Below are positions 56,295 through 64,000 of a stretch of 64,000 nucleotides of DNA, in pieces. Source of the DNA: Pseudomonas silvicola (lineage in GTDB: Bacteria > Pseudomonadota > Gammaproteobacteria > Pseudomonadales > Pseudomonadaceae); assembly GCF_026651855.1 (NCBI RefSeq), contig NZ_CP093280.1, positions 7,214,501 through 7,278,500 on the forward strand, read 5' to 3'. How positions within the stretch are numbered: position 1 is the first letter of the stretch; every line of letters starts with the position of its first letter. The translations under genes and the position numbers were made by a program. The notes beneath the pieces were generated by a model that searched no databases, was not told the DNA's origin, and worked only from the letters and a program-made list of their open reading frames with translations.

Positions 56295-57350
56295 CTAATG
56301 GCCAAACGCCACTTCTGTATCGTTTTTAACATGTAACTGTTTCATTTGTGAGAGCCGACTGCGGGTTCGTACAATATCGGCGATATCACAATGATCAACC
56401 GCTTCATTCAACGGCAGCGTACTGATCATGAATACTTCGCAGCGCGTGTCATACAATACATCCACCAGGTTGAGAAAACGCTGTTGTGCCGCGGGCGACG
56501 CCGTGGAAATACGCGGAATGCCTTCGATGATCCAGCGCGGGTAGGTCTTGACCAGCACCAGGTAGTCCATGGTCGCCGTGGGGGCCTCGCAGATATCACT
56601 GAAACCAACATGAAGCACCCCTTGCGAGGCTGCCATCACCCGCAGCGGCCGGTGGTTGACCTTAAGTTCGACACGGCTGGCCGTGACCTCGGGCAGGCCC
56701 AGTTGGTGGCGTTGGGTAGCGTTGCCCGGAGAGACGAACGCGCCGAGCCCGAACGCATCGCCCTCGCCGCCCAAGCTGCGGTAGTCGACGCCCCCGGCGA
56801 TTGATACCACGTCCATGTGCGCTTCGATCAAGCGGATGGTCGGCAGAAAACGCTCATGGTAGAGGGGGTTGGGCAGCAAGCCTTCGGGCGGGTAGTTGGA
56901 GGTGGTCACCAGCGCGCACTGGCGCGCGAAGATCGCGCTGAACACCCGACTGATCAGCATCGCATCACCGATGTCATGCAAGTGGAACTCGTCGAAGCAC
57001 AGCAGCTTGCAGCCCTCGAGCATGTCATCCAGGGCGTCCTCCATGCTGCGCTCACTACTGGCATTGGCGAAGAGGCGCGCGTGCAACTCGCGGAAAAACT
57101 CATGAAAGTGGAAGCGCTTTTTTTCCGCGAGCGCCAGGCGGTCGAAGAAGGCATCCAGCAGAAAGCTTTTGCCCCTGCCCACGGGGCCCCATATATAAAG
57201 GCCCTTGGGTTTGCGCGAGGGCAGCAATGATGGGTGCATCACCCGCTCCGCCAGGTGGGCGAGGCGGTTGATGCACGCCCCCTGCTGTTCGTCCAACTGG
57301 TAACCGCGCGAGGCGGCCATGGCCTCGATGCTGGCGACGATAGGTTGCAT
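56295..57350 (-). CDS. zapE: AFG1/ZapE-like ATPase
   Basis: A 351-residue AFG1-like AAA+ ATPase. Walker A is GPVGRGKS near residue 56, Walker B is LLCFDEFHLHD near residue 115, and sensor-like TTSNYPPEGL follows. E. coli ZapE (375 residues) acts on Z-rings during division under low oxygen or stress. A second copy often exists in pseudomonads, so this could be a paralogue; the symbol rests on family resemblance. It diverges from xseA and lies 97 bp before the TSUP gene. Confidence 0.8.
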   Translation of the reverse strand: MQPIVASIEAMAASRGYQLDEQQGACINRLAHLAERVMHPSLLPSRKPKGLYIWGPVGRGKSFLLDAFFDRLALAEKKRFHFHEFFRELHARLFANASSERSMEDALDDMLEGCKLLCFDEFHLHDIGDAMLISRVFSAIFARQCALVTTSNYPPEGLLPNPLYHERFLPTIRLIEAHMDVVSIAGGVDYRSLGGEGDAFGLGAFVSPGNATQRHQLGLPEVTASRVELKVNHRPLRVMAASQGVLHVGFSDICEAPTATMDYLVLVKTYPRWIIEGIPRISTASPAAQQRFLNLVDVLYDTRCEVFMISTLPLNEAVDHCDIADIVRTRSRLSQMKQLHVKNDTEVAFGH

Positions 57351-57477
57351 ATGACGTTCCTTTGCCTTGTCTGCTCCAAGGCTGCGGATGTTAGCGAGAT
57401 TTTCCAGGTGTCGAAAGCAGGTGACCGAAGTGCGCGCGCCTATCGCGACATCGCCGCAATACCCTTATCATGCCCCC

Positions 57478-58857
57478 ATGAACAGAGACCCTTTCGCCGT
57501 ACTCGGCCTGGACCGCGAGGTCCTCACTGTCAGCCAGCTCAACGGCCGCGCGCGCGTGCTGCTGGAAGACGTCTTCAGCAGCATCTGGGTAGAGGGCGAG
57601 ATCTCCAACCTCGCTCGCCCGGCCTCGGGCCACGTGTATTTCACCCTCAAGGACAGCGGCGCCCAAGTACGTTGCGCGCTGTTCCGCCAGAACGCCCAGC
57701 GTGTGCGCCAGGCGCTCAAGGATGGCCTGGCGGTGAAAGTGCGCGGCAAGGTCTCGCTGTTCGAAGGCCGCGGCGACTACCAGCTGATTCTCGACACCGT
57801 GGAGCCTGCCGGTGACGGCGCCCTGCGCCTGGCCTTCGACGCTCTGAAGGAAAAGCTCAGCGCCGAAGGCCTGTTCAGTGCCGAGCGCAAGGTTGCCCTG
57901 CCCGCCCACCCCCGGCGCATCGGCATCGTCAGTTCGCCCACCGGCGCCGTGATTCGCGACATCATCAGTGTGTTCCGCCGCCGCGCGCCGCACGTCGAGC
58001 TGACCCTGATTCCTACCGCCGTGCAGGGCCGCGAGGCCATCAACCAGATCGTGCGGGGCATTCGCCTGGCCGATGCCGGCGGCTTCGACGCCATCATCCT
58101 GGCCCGTGGCGGTGGCTCGCTGGAAGACCTGTGGTGCTTCAACGAAGAGGCCGTGGCCCGGGCCATCGCCGCCTGCGTGACGCCGATCGTCAGCGCCGTG
58201 GGCCATGAAACCGACGTGTCCATCAGTGACTTCGTCGCCGACGTGCGCGCACCTACCCCCTCGGCCGCCGCCGAGCTGCTGGCGCCTGACAGCAGCGACC
58301 TGCAACGGCGCCTGGAAAGCCTGCAACGCCGCCTGCTGATGCGCATGCAGAACCGCCTGGCCCACGACCGCCTGCGCCTGGACGGCCTGACCAAACGCCT
58401 GCGCCACCCCGGTGAACGGCTGCGCCAGCAGGCCCAGCGCCTGGACGACCTGGACATGCGCCTGCGCCGTGCCTTCGAGCAGCGGCTGAACCTGCGCAAG
58501 CATCGCCTGGCCCAGCTGGAAACCCGCCTGGCTGGCCAGCATCCGGGGCGCACGCTGGCCCTGCTGCGCCAGCGCATCGACAGCCTGGCCGAACGCTTGC
58601 CCCGCGCCATGCGTGAGGGCCTCAAGGCCCGTCGCCTCCAGTTGCAGAACCAGATGCAGACCCTGCACATCGTCAGCCCGCTGGCGACCCTGAGTCGTGG
58701 TTACAGCATCCTGCTGGACGAGCGCGGCAACGCCATCCGCAGTGCCGGGCAGACCCGCACCGGCCAGCGCCTGACCGCCAGGCTGGGCGAAGGCGAACTG
58801 CAGGTACGTGTCGAAGACAACCACCTGACCCCGGTCACCCTGTCGCTATTGGATTGA
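57478..58857 (+). CDS. xseA: Exodeoxyribonuclease VII large subunit
   Basis: A 459-residue nuclease subunit that degrades single-stranded DNA with XseB. The OB-fold is at residues 10-105 (LTVSQLNGRARVLLED and VEGEISNLARPASGHVYFTLKD). The catalytic domain has ILARGGGSLEDLW and AVGHETDVSISDFVAD, followed by a long coiled-coil. The ATG at 57478 starts MNRDPFAVLG, the family N-terminus. The 37 codons open upstream overlap the divergent promoter region of zapE. Confidence 0.97.
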   Translation: MNRDPFAVLGLDREVLTVSQLNGRARVLLEDVFSSIWVEGEISNLARPASGHVYFTLKDSGAQVRCALFRQNAQRVRQALKDGLAVKVRGKVSLFEGRGDYQLILDTVEPAGDGALRLAFDALKEKLSAEGLFSAERKVALPAHPRRIGIVSSPTGAVIRDIISVFRRRAPHVELTLIPTAVQGREAINQIVRGIRLADAGGFDAIILARGGGSLEDLWCFNEEAVARAIAACVTPIVSAVGHETDVSISDFVADVRAPTPSAAAELLAPDSSDLQRRLESLQRRLLMRMQNRLAHDRLRLDGLTKRLRHPGERLRQQAQRLDDLDMRLRRAFEQRLNLRKHRLAQLETRLAGQHPGRTLALLRQRIDSLAERLPRAMREGLKARRLQLQNQMQTLHIVSPLATLSRGYSILLDERGNAIRSAGQTRTGQRLTARLGEGELQVRVEDNHLTPVTLSLLD

Positions 58858-58860
58858 GCC

Positions 58861-59685
58861 ATGCCCCGCTTGCTGCCCGCGTTGCTTTTGCTGTGCCTGG
58901 CCTTCAACGCCCAGGCTGACAGCTACATCACCCGCCTGCTGAACAAGCCCGTGCCGGGCGGCGTGGCCGTGATCGACCTGGGCACGGCGGCGCAAGCGCC
59001 CAAGGCGTTCTTCGACGGCAAGCCGGTGCTGGTGGTGCGCGAGCAACAGAACTGGCGCGCCATCGTCGGCCTGCCACTGACGCAGAAACCGGGCGCCGCC
59101 CGCATCACCACGGGCGACCAGCGCAGCCTGGGTTTCGTGGTAGGCAGCAAGCACTATCCCGAGCAGCACATCACCTTGAAGAACAACCGGCAAGTCAACC
59201 CCAACCCGGCGGACCTCAAGCGCTTCGAAGTCGAGTTGGCCGAGCAGTTGAAGGCCTACCGCAGCTTCAGCCCTGGCACGCCCAGCAACCTGTTGCTGGA
59301 CAAGCCGGTGAACGGCCCGCTGTCTAGCCGTTTCGGCGTGCGCCGCTTCTTCAACGGTGAAGAACGCAACCCTCATGCCGGACTGGACTTCGCCGTGCCG
59401 GCGGGCACGCCGATCAAGACCCCGGCGGCGGGCAAGGTCATTCTCATCGGCAACTACTTCTTCAACGGCAACACGGTCTTCGTCGACCATGGCCAGGGCT
59501 TCATCAGCATGTTCTGCCATATGTCGAAGATCGACGTAAAGGTCGGTCAGGACCTGGCCCGGGGCGCCGTGGTCGGGCGCGTGGGCATGACCGGCCGGGC
59601 GACGGGGCCGCACATGCACTGGAACGTCAGCCTCAACGACGCCCGGGTGGACCCCGCCATCTTCATCGGCGCGTTCCAGCCCTGA
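58861..59685 (+). CDS. M23 peptidoglycan DD-endopeptidase
   Basis: A 274-residue periplasmic protein with signal peptide (residues 1-19, ending AQA) and a C-terminal LytM/M23 zinc peptidase domain. The ligands lie in NPHAGLDF (His and Asp) and GPHMHWNV (two His). It cuts peptide cross-links in peptidoglycan. It begins 3 bp after xseA, so it is in the same transcript. The active-site set is complete, so it may be an enzyme and not a NlpD/EnvC-type activator. Confidence 0.9.
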   Translation: MPRLLPALLLLCLAFNAQADSYITRLLNKPVPGGVAVIDLGTAAQAPKAFFDGKPVLVVREQQNWRAIVGLPLTQKPGAARITTGDQRSLGFVVGSKHYPEQHITLKNNRQVNPNPADLKRFEVELAEQLKAYRSFSPGTPSNLLLDKPVNGPLSSRFGVRRFFNGEERNPHAGLDFAVPAGTPIKTPAAGKVILIGNYFFNGNTVFVDHGQGFISMFCHMSKIDVKVGQDLARGAVVGRVGMTGRATGPHMHWNVSLNDARVDPAIFIGAFQP

Positions 59686-59724
59686 CTTGCCGGTTACGCG
59701 CTACGGCCCGGATGGCCGCCTCCA

Positions 59725-59748
59725 CGCGATTGCGCGAGCACAATCGCG
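59725..59748 (+). terminator. Hairpin after the M23 peptidase gene
   Basis: CGCGATTG and CAATCGCG make a perfect 8-bp stem with an 8-base loop, 40 bp past the stop. T residues follow only after 8 bases, so termination is plausible but not strong. Confidence 0.55.
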
Positions 59749-59876
59749 CGAACAATCTTTACTCAAAATACGTATAGCAATAAGCAGAAATAACCACATA
59801 ATCGCCATAGCAGATAACTTATCTCAATTTTCTTCAAATGCTTGCCATCCCCTGCCGCAATGGTTAAGTTTGAAGC

Positions 59877-59954
59877 ATGAAAACTCTTCACACCCTCATT
59901 CTCCTTCGTCAACACCGCTGCCTAAGCCTGGTCAGTGCACGACTGCCAAGCTGA
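59877..59954 (+). CDS. leuA leader peptide (attenuation)
   Basis: A 25-residue reading frame beginning MKTLHTLILLRQHRCL contains seven leucine codons (CTT, CTC, CTA, CTG), four of them within positions 4-10. It lies 77 bp before leuA in a 346-bp gap (59686-60031), the place expected for a transcription attenuator that senses charged tRNA-Leu. T-rich runs (CCCTTTTCTC, CGTTTTC) follow the stop codon. I could not pick a definite terminator/antiterminator pair by eye; GGCCCTTTTCAAGGCC near 59995 is a weak candidate. Confidence 0.75.
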   Translation: MKTLHTLILLRQHRCLSLVSARLPS

Positions 59955-60031
59955 ATCGCGTCGCCTCGCCCTTTTCTCTCGTTTTCATTCGGCAGGCCCT
60001 TTTCAAGGCCGCATAACAAGGATTGCTCACC

Positions 60032-61702
60032 ATGACCATGCTCAAAGACCCGTCGTCCAAATACCGCGCCTTCGCTCAGGTGAACCTGCCTGACCGCACC
60101 TGGCCGAACCAGACCATCACGGCAGCGCCTATCTGGTGCAGCTCGGACCTGCGTGACGGCAACCAGTCGCTGATCGAGCCGATGGACTCGGCCAAGAAGC
60201 TGCGCTTCTGGAAGACCCTGGTCAGCGTGGGCGTGAAAGAGATCGAGGCCTCGTTCCCTTCGGCGTCGCAAACCGACTTCGACTTCGTTCGTACCCTCAT
60301 CGAAGACAACCACATCCCGGAAGACACCACCATTCAGGTGCTGACCCAGGCCCGTGAAGACCTGATCGCGCGCACCTTCGAGTCGCTCAAGGGCGCCAAG
60401 AAGGCCATCGTGCACCTGTACAACGCCACTTCGCCGTCCTTCCGCAAGATCGTCTTCAACCAGGACAAGCAGGGCGTGAAGGACATCGCGGTCAACGCCG
60501 CCAAGCTGTTCGTCAAGTACGCCGCCCAGCAGCCGGAAACCCAGTGGACGTTCCAGTACTCGCCGGAAACCTTCAGCGCCACTGAACTGGAGTTCGCCAA
60601 GGAAGTGTGCGACGCGGTGATCGAGGTGTGGAACCCGACGCCCGAGCACAAGATCATCCTCAACCTGCCGGCCACCGTGGAAGTCAGCACGCCGAACATC
60701 TACGCCGACCAGATCGAATGGTTCGGCCGCCATGTGTCGCGCCGTGACAGCGTGATCATCAGCCTGCACACCCACAACGACCGTGGCACCGGCGTGGCCG
60801 CCACCGAGCTGGGCCTGATGGCCGGCGCCGACCGCGTCGAAGGCTGCCTGTTCGGCAATGGCGAGCGCACCGGCAACGTCGACCTGGTGACCCTGGCCCT
60901 GAACCTCTATACCCAGGGCGTGAACCCCGAGCTGGACTTCTCGGACATCGACGGCGTGCGCAAAGTGGTCGAAGAGTGCAACCAGATCCCGGTTCACCCA
61001 CGCCACCCGTACGTGGGCGACCTGGTTCACACCGCGTTCTCCGGCTCGCACCAGGACGCCATCCGCAAGGGCTTCACCCAGCAGAAAGAAGGCACCCTGT
61101 GGGAAGTGCCGTACCTGCCGATCGACCCGGCCGACATCGGCCGCAGCTACGAGGCGGTGATCCGCGTCAACAGCCAGTCGGGCAAAGGGGGCATTACCTA
61201 CCTGCTGGAACAGGAATACGGCATCAGCCTGCCGCGCCGCATGCAGATCGAGTTCAGCCAGGTGGTGCAGGGTGAGACCGACCGCCTGGGCCTGGAAATG
61301 ACCGCCCAGCAGATCTACAGCCTGCTGCACAAGGAATACCTGCAAGCCAACACGCCGTACGCGCTGGTCAGCCACCGCCTGCAGGAAGAGAACGGCAGCA
61401 GCAAGGTCGACGTCGAAGTGCACAGCGACGGCGAGACCGTGCACTGGCGCGGCAAGGGCAACGGCGCCCTGGAAGCCCTGGCGTCGGCGATGCCGGTGGC
61501 CGTGGAGATCATGGACTACAACGAGCACGCCATTGGCGCGGGCACCCACGCCAAGGCGGCGGCCTACATCGAGTTGCGCGTGGCCGGTGGCCGGGCGGTG
61601 CACGGTGTGGGTGTGGACGAGAACATCACCACCGCCAGCTTCAAGGCACTGTTCAGCGCGCTGAACCGCTCGTTGAGCCAGCAGGAAGCCAAGGCTGCCT
61701 GA
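60032..61702 (+). CDS. leuA: 2-isopropylmalate synthase
   Basis: A 556-residue enzyme that condenses 2-ketoisovalerate with acetyl-CoA, the first step of leucine synthesis. The TIM-barrel contains [11 protein letters not shown] and HTHNDRGTG with the metal-binding residues. The C-terminal regulatory domain (leucine feedback) is present. The long (about 556 residues) form is typical of pseudomonads and differs from the 520-residue enterobacterial enzyme. ATG 60032 has AAGGA upstream; ATG 60038 is an alternative. The leader peptide at 59877 suggests attenuation by leucine. Confidence 0.97.
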   Translation: MTMLKDPSSKYRAFAQVNLPDRTWPNQTITAAPIWCSSDLRDGNQSLIEPMDSAKKLRFWKTLVSVGVKEIEASFPSASQTDFDFVRTLIEDNHIPEDTTIQVLTQAREDLIARTFESLKGAKKAIVHLYNATSPSFRKIVFNQDKQGVKDIAVNAAKLFVKYAAQQPETQWTFQYSPETFSATELEFAKEVCDAVIEVWNPTPEHKIILNLPATVEVSTPNIYADQIEWFGRHVSRRDSVIISLHTHNDRGTGVAATELGLMAGADRVEGCLFGNGERTGNVDLVTLALNLYTQGVNPELDFSDIDGVRKVVEECNQIPVHPRHPYVGDLVHTAFSGSHQDAIRKGFTQQKEGTLWEVPYLPIDPADIGRSYEAVIRVNSQSGKGGITYLLEQEYGISLPRRMQIEFSQVVQGETDRLGLEMTAQQIYSLLHKEYLQANTPYALVSHRLQEENGSSKVDVEVHSDGETVHWRGKGNGALEALASAMPVAVEIMDYNEHAIGAGTHAKAAAYIELRVAGGRAVHGVGVDENITTASFKALFSALNRSLSQQEAKAA

Positions 61703-61721
61703 GCCTTCGCCCTGCCCTGAG

Positions 61722-61749
61722 AAAACCGGCCCACGTGGCCGGTTTTTTT
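61722..61749 (+). terminator. Rho-independent terminator of leuA
   Basis: AAAACCGGCC and GGCCGGTTTT pair over CACGT, with seven T residues at the end. A textbook terminator 20 bp after the leuA stop. Confidence 0.95.
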
Positions 61750-61807
61750 GTCGCTGCTCATTGGCCGCCTGCGCCCGTGCGGCGCATCAAGGATGATGCG
61801 GCGCCGG

Positions 61808-61829
61808 GACGCGGCCAGGTCCGCTGCTA
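61808..61829 (+). repeat. Third copy of the dispersed 23-bp repeat
   Basis: Matches 22 bases of the arm at 24132-24154. It stands alone in the gap between leuA and the amidase. GCGGCGCATCA/TGATGCGGCGC just before it (61780-61804) makes its own stem, as in REP elements. Confidence 0.75.
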
Positions 61830-61839
61830 TGTGAGCGCG

Positions 61840-62631
61840 TCAGTGCAGGTCGAAGGTATCGGCATCCAGGTGTGCAGGGAAGCGAGTGCGGTAGGCGGCC
61901 AGTTCGCTGGCGCTGAGGGCGACGTGGAACACGCCATCGGCCTCCCCCGCGCTCAGCAGGCTCTCGCCCTGGAAGTCCAGCACCTGGCTGTCACCGGTGT
62001 AGGCGAAGCCCTTGCCGTCGGTGCCGACACGGTTCACCGCCGCCACGTAGCACAGGTTCTCGATGGCTCGCGCCGGTAGCAAGCGGTTCCAGTGCAGCCG
62101 GCGCGCCCCCGGCCAGTTGGCGGTGTACAGCAGCAAGTCGGTGTCCTGGGCATCACGGCTCCACACCGGAAAACGCAGGTCATAGCAAATCAGCGGCCGT
62201 ATGCGCCAGCCCTTGACCTCGAACTGCACCTGGCGCTCGCCCGGGGTGTAGTGCTTGTGCTCGCCGGCCATGCGGAACAGGTGGCGCTTGTCATAGTGCA
62301 GCAAGGTGCCATCGGGCCGCGCCCACAGCAGGCGGTTGCGATGGCTGCCGTCGGCGGCCTGGATGATCACCGAGCCGGTGACCACCGCGTTCAGGCGCGC
62401 CGCCTGGCCCAGCAGCCATTTGCTGGCAGGGCCGTTTTCCGGTTCACACAGGCTGGCCGATTCCATGGAAAAGCCGGTGGTGAACATCTCGGGCAGTATC
62501 ACCAGGTCGGCACCCCGAGCCTGCTCAAGCAGGGTATCGAAGTGCTCGAAATTGGCCGTGCGGTCATGCCAGGCCAGGGTGGTCTGCACCAGGGCGATGT
62601 TCAGGTTGTCCAGTTCACTCAGATCGCGCAT
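61840..62631 (-). CDS. Nitrilase-family omega-amidase (YafV-like)
   Basis: A 263-residue carbon-nitrogen hydrolase. The Glu-Lys-Cys triad lies in ILPEMFTTGF, YDKRHLF and LICYDLRFP. YafV-type enzymes hydrolyse 2-oxoglutaramate or 2-oxosuccinamate. It starts 13 bases before the end of the methionine aminotransferase gene, and the pair make up the glutamine transaminase/omega-amidase route used in methionine salvage. The chosen ATG 62631 leads into MRDLSELDNLNIALVQ; the longer frame upstream is inside the aminotransferase gene. Confidence 0.88.
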   Translation of the reverse strand: MRDLSELDNLNIALVQTTLAWHDRTANFEHFDTLLEQARGADLVILPEMFTTGFSMESASLCEPENGPASKWLLGQAARLNAVVTGSVIIQAADGSHRNRLLWARPDGTLLHYDKRHLFRMAGEHKHYTPGERQVQFEVKGWRIRPLICYDLRFPVWSRDAQDTDLLLYTANWPGARRLHWNRLLPARAIENLCYVAAVNRVGTDGKGFAYTGDSQVLDFQGESLLSAGEADGVFHVALSASELAAYRTRFPAHLDADTFDLH

Positions 62632-63767
62632 AACTTTATCGCCGCTTCCCGCAGCGTCTCCTCGCGTTTGGCGAAGCACAGGCGTACCAACCGTTGTTCG
62701 GGAATCGGTGCCTGGTAGAACACCGAAACCGGAATGGTCGCCACGCCGTGTTCGCGGGTCATCCATAGCGCCATGTCGACGTCGTTCAGGTCAGGGCGAA
62801 TCTGCGAGTAGTCCACCAACTGAAAGTAGGTGCCTGCCGTCCGGCTGAAGCTGAAACGCGAAGGCGCCAGCAGGTCGCAGAACAGATCGCGCTTGGCCTG
62901 GTAGAACGCCGGCAGTTCCTCCACATGCTCGGGGCAGGCGGCCATGAAATCGGCCAATGCCCATTGCAGCGGGGTGACACCACAGAAATTCACATACTGA
63001 TGGACCTTGCGCAGCTCGGCACTCAGGGCCGGCGGCGCGATCACGTAACCGGTCTTCCAACCGGTGACATGGTAGGTCTTGCCAAACGAGCTGACCACGA
63101 AAGCCTTGGAATAGAGCGCTTCGTGCGCCAGCACGCTGGCGTGTATGACCCCATCGTAGACCAGGTGTTCATAGACTTCATCACTGATCAGGTAGATATC
63201 GCGACCTTCGATCAGCTGTGCCAGCTGGTCCAGGTCGGCGCGGCTGATGAGTGCGCCGCTGGGGTTGTGCGGGCTGTTGAGGATAATCATCCGCGTGCGC
63301 GGGCTGAGGGCGTCCACCAGCTTCTGCCAGTCGATGGTAAACGTCCGGGCATCGAGCTGCACATGCACGCAGCGGCCGCCAGCCAACTCCACGGAGGGCT
63401 CGTAGCTGTCGTAGCAAGGATCGAAGACGATCACTTCGTCACCCGCGCGGATCACGGCGTGCACGGCGCAGAAGATGGCCTCAGTGGCACCCGGGGTAAT
63501 GGTGACTTCGGTGTCGGCGTCGACGATGGCGCCGTACTGGCGAGCGACCTTGGCGGCCACCTGTTCGCGCAGGGCCGGCAAGCCGGTCATGGGCGCATAC
63601 TGGTTGTGCCCCGCCTGAATGTGGCGCACCACGGCATCACGCAGGCCTTGAGGGCCGTCGTAGTCGGGGAAGCCTTGGGACAGGTTGAGCGCGCCGGTCT
63701 GGGTGGCGAGCTGGGACATGGTGGTGAAGATGGTCGTGCCGACATTCGGCAGTTTGCTGGTGATCAT
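62619..63767 (-). CDS. Methionine (glutamine-dependent) aminotransferase, YbdL-like
   Basis: A 382-residue class I PLP enzyme. NSPHNPSGA and the Schiff-base Lys in SSFGKTYHVTGWKTGY are typical of the kynurenine/glutamine transaminase K group that includes YbdL and MtnE-like enzymes. It transaminates 2-keto-4-methylthiobutyrate to methionine; the omega-amidase that overlaps it by 13 bases removes the oxo-glutaramate made from glutamine. Confidence 0.9.
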   Translation of the reverse strand: MITSKLPNVGTTIFTTMSQLATQTGALNLSQGFPDYDGPQGLRDAVVRHIQAGHNQYAPMTGLPALREQVAAKVARQYGAIVDADTEVTITPGATEAIFCAVHAVIRAGDEVIVFDPCYDSYEPSVELAGGRCVHVQLDARTFTIDWQKLVDALSPRTRMIILNSPHNPSGALISRADLDQLAQLIEGRDIYLISDEVYEHLVYDGVIHASVLAHEALYSKAFVVSSFGKTYHVTGWKTGYVIAPPALSAELRKVHQYVNFCGVTPLQWALADFMAACPEHVEELPAFYQAKRDLFCDLLAPSRFSFSRTAGTYFQLVDYSQIRPDLNDVDMALWMTREHGVATIPVSVFYQAPIPEQRLVRLCFAKREETLREAAIKLCAI

Positions 63768-63830
63768 CGGGCCTGACCCTGACAGCTGGGGAGCTTAGCA
63801 GGATAGCCCAGGGTGTTGCGCAGATACCAG

Positions 63831-63859
63831 TGTGGGACCGAGCTTGGCCCGGCCCCACA
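63831..63859 (-). terminator. Hairpin after der
   Basis: TGTGGGACCGAG and CCCGGCCCCACA pair, with two G-T pairs, over a 5-base loop 19 bp after the der stop. It lies between der and the aminotransferase gene on the same strand. Confidence 0.6.
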
Positions 63860-63878
63860 GGGTATCGCGACACCGGAG

Positions 63879-64000
63879 TCAGCGCTTGTCGCGGCGCTTT
63901 TTCTCGGCTTTCTTGTGGTGCGACATCAAGCGGCGCTTCTTGTTGACCTGGCGGTCTGTGAGCGTGTTCTTGTTGCCTTCGTACGGGTTGTCACTGCCCT
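63879..64000 (-). CDS. der: GTPase Der (EngA), C-terminal end only
   Basis: The last 40 codons of a minus-strand gene that runs beyond the right edge. The sequence NPYEGNKNTLTDRQVNKKRR and the lysine/arginine-rich tail ending RRDKR match the end of the double-G-domain ribosome assembly GTPase Der in pseudomonads. In P. aeruginosa, from memory, der lies next to the same aminotransferase gene. Confidence 0.85.
   Translation of the reverse strand, partial: GSDNPYEGNKNTLTDRQVNKKRRLMSHHKKAEKKRRDKR

Overview
The window is high-GC chromosomal DNA from a fluorescent-type Pseudomonas, probably close to the P. putida/P. fluorescens groups. The evidence is the backbone gene order: purT, VUT-family gene, gamma-carbonic anhydrase, NUDIX, L,D-transpeptidase, purL, mltF, tadA, multicopper oxidase, guaA, guaB, xseA, leuA, ybdL-like, der. 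From memory this follows the order around purL-guaBA-leuA-der in P. aeruginosa. Species cannot be fixed from the sequence alone.

Layout. (1) 1-5.0 kb: an MFS permease end, purT and small housekeeping enzymes. (2) 5.1-11.1 kb: a two-partner secretion locus, TpsB then a 1431-residue TpsA, with no visible toxin tip or immunity gene. (3) 11.2-19.0 kb: purL with a YqfO-like gene, mltF, tadA and a multicopper oxidase. (4) 19.2-24.7 kb: a 962-residue toxin-like protein with a dermonecrotic-toxin-like N-terminus and a C-terminal domain with two GxxH motifs, then small lipoproteins, an orphan LuxR-type response regulator and a flavin reductase. (5) about 24.88-43.82 kb: an 18.9-kb mobilizable island inserted in the 3' end of guaA. 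(6) 43.8-47.6 kb: guaA, guaB and a zinc-ribbon protein. (7) 47.7-56.2 kb: a tightly packed, unfamiliar redox operon. (8) 56.3-64 kb: zapE, xseA, an M23 peptidase, leuA with a leucine-rich leader peptide, an omega-amidase/methionine-aminotransferase pair and the end of der.

The island is the most interesting part. It is bounded by 17-bp copies of the guaA 3' end (16/17 identical), with a tyrosine integrase next to guaA. It has no relaxase, coupling protein or complete type IV secretion system. It does have an IncP/RP4-like oriT, a TraJ-like relaxosome protein (now split from oriT by an IS5-family insertion with a TTAG target duplication), and only three mating-pair genes: trbJ, a small trbK-position gene and trbL. 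Next to oriT lie nine successive 10-bp units that all begin TCGC. The cargo looks defensive: a 1275-residue STAND NTPase with an N-terminal nuclease-like domain, an LA2681-type HEPN protein, and a DUF262-HNH (GmrSD-like) protein. My working model is an element that uses IncP plasmid transfer machinery in trans and supplies its own TrbJ/K/L parts to alter the helper's channel or exclusion behaviour, as SGI1 does with IncC plasmids. This is inference.

The redox operon contains a TSUP transporter, an HpaB-like flavin monooxygenase (TTG start), a Rieske oxygenase, a diaminobutyrate-type aminotransferase, an ornithine/lysine-type N-hydroxylase, a DAO-type FAD oxidase, a PaiB-like FMN-binding protein and a tautomerase. 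Several of the junctions overlap by a few bases. There is no NRPS, PKS or NIS synthetase, so it may make or modify a small N-hydroxylated amino-acid-derived metabolite that I cannot name.
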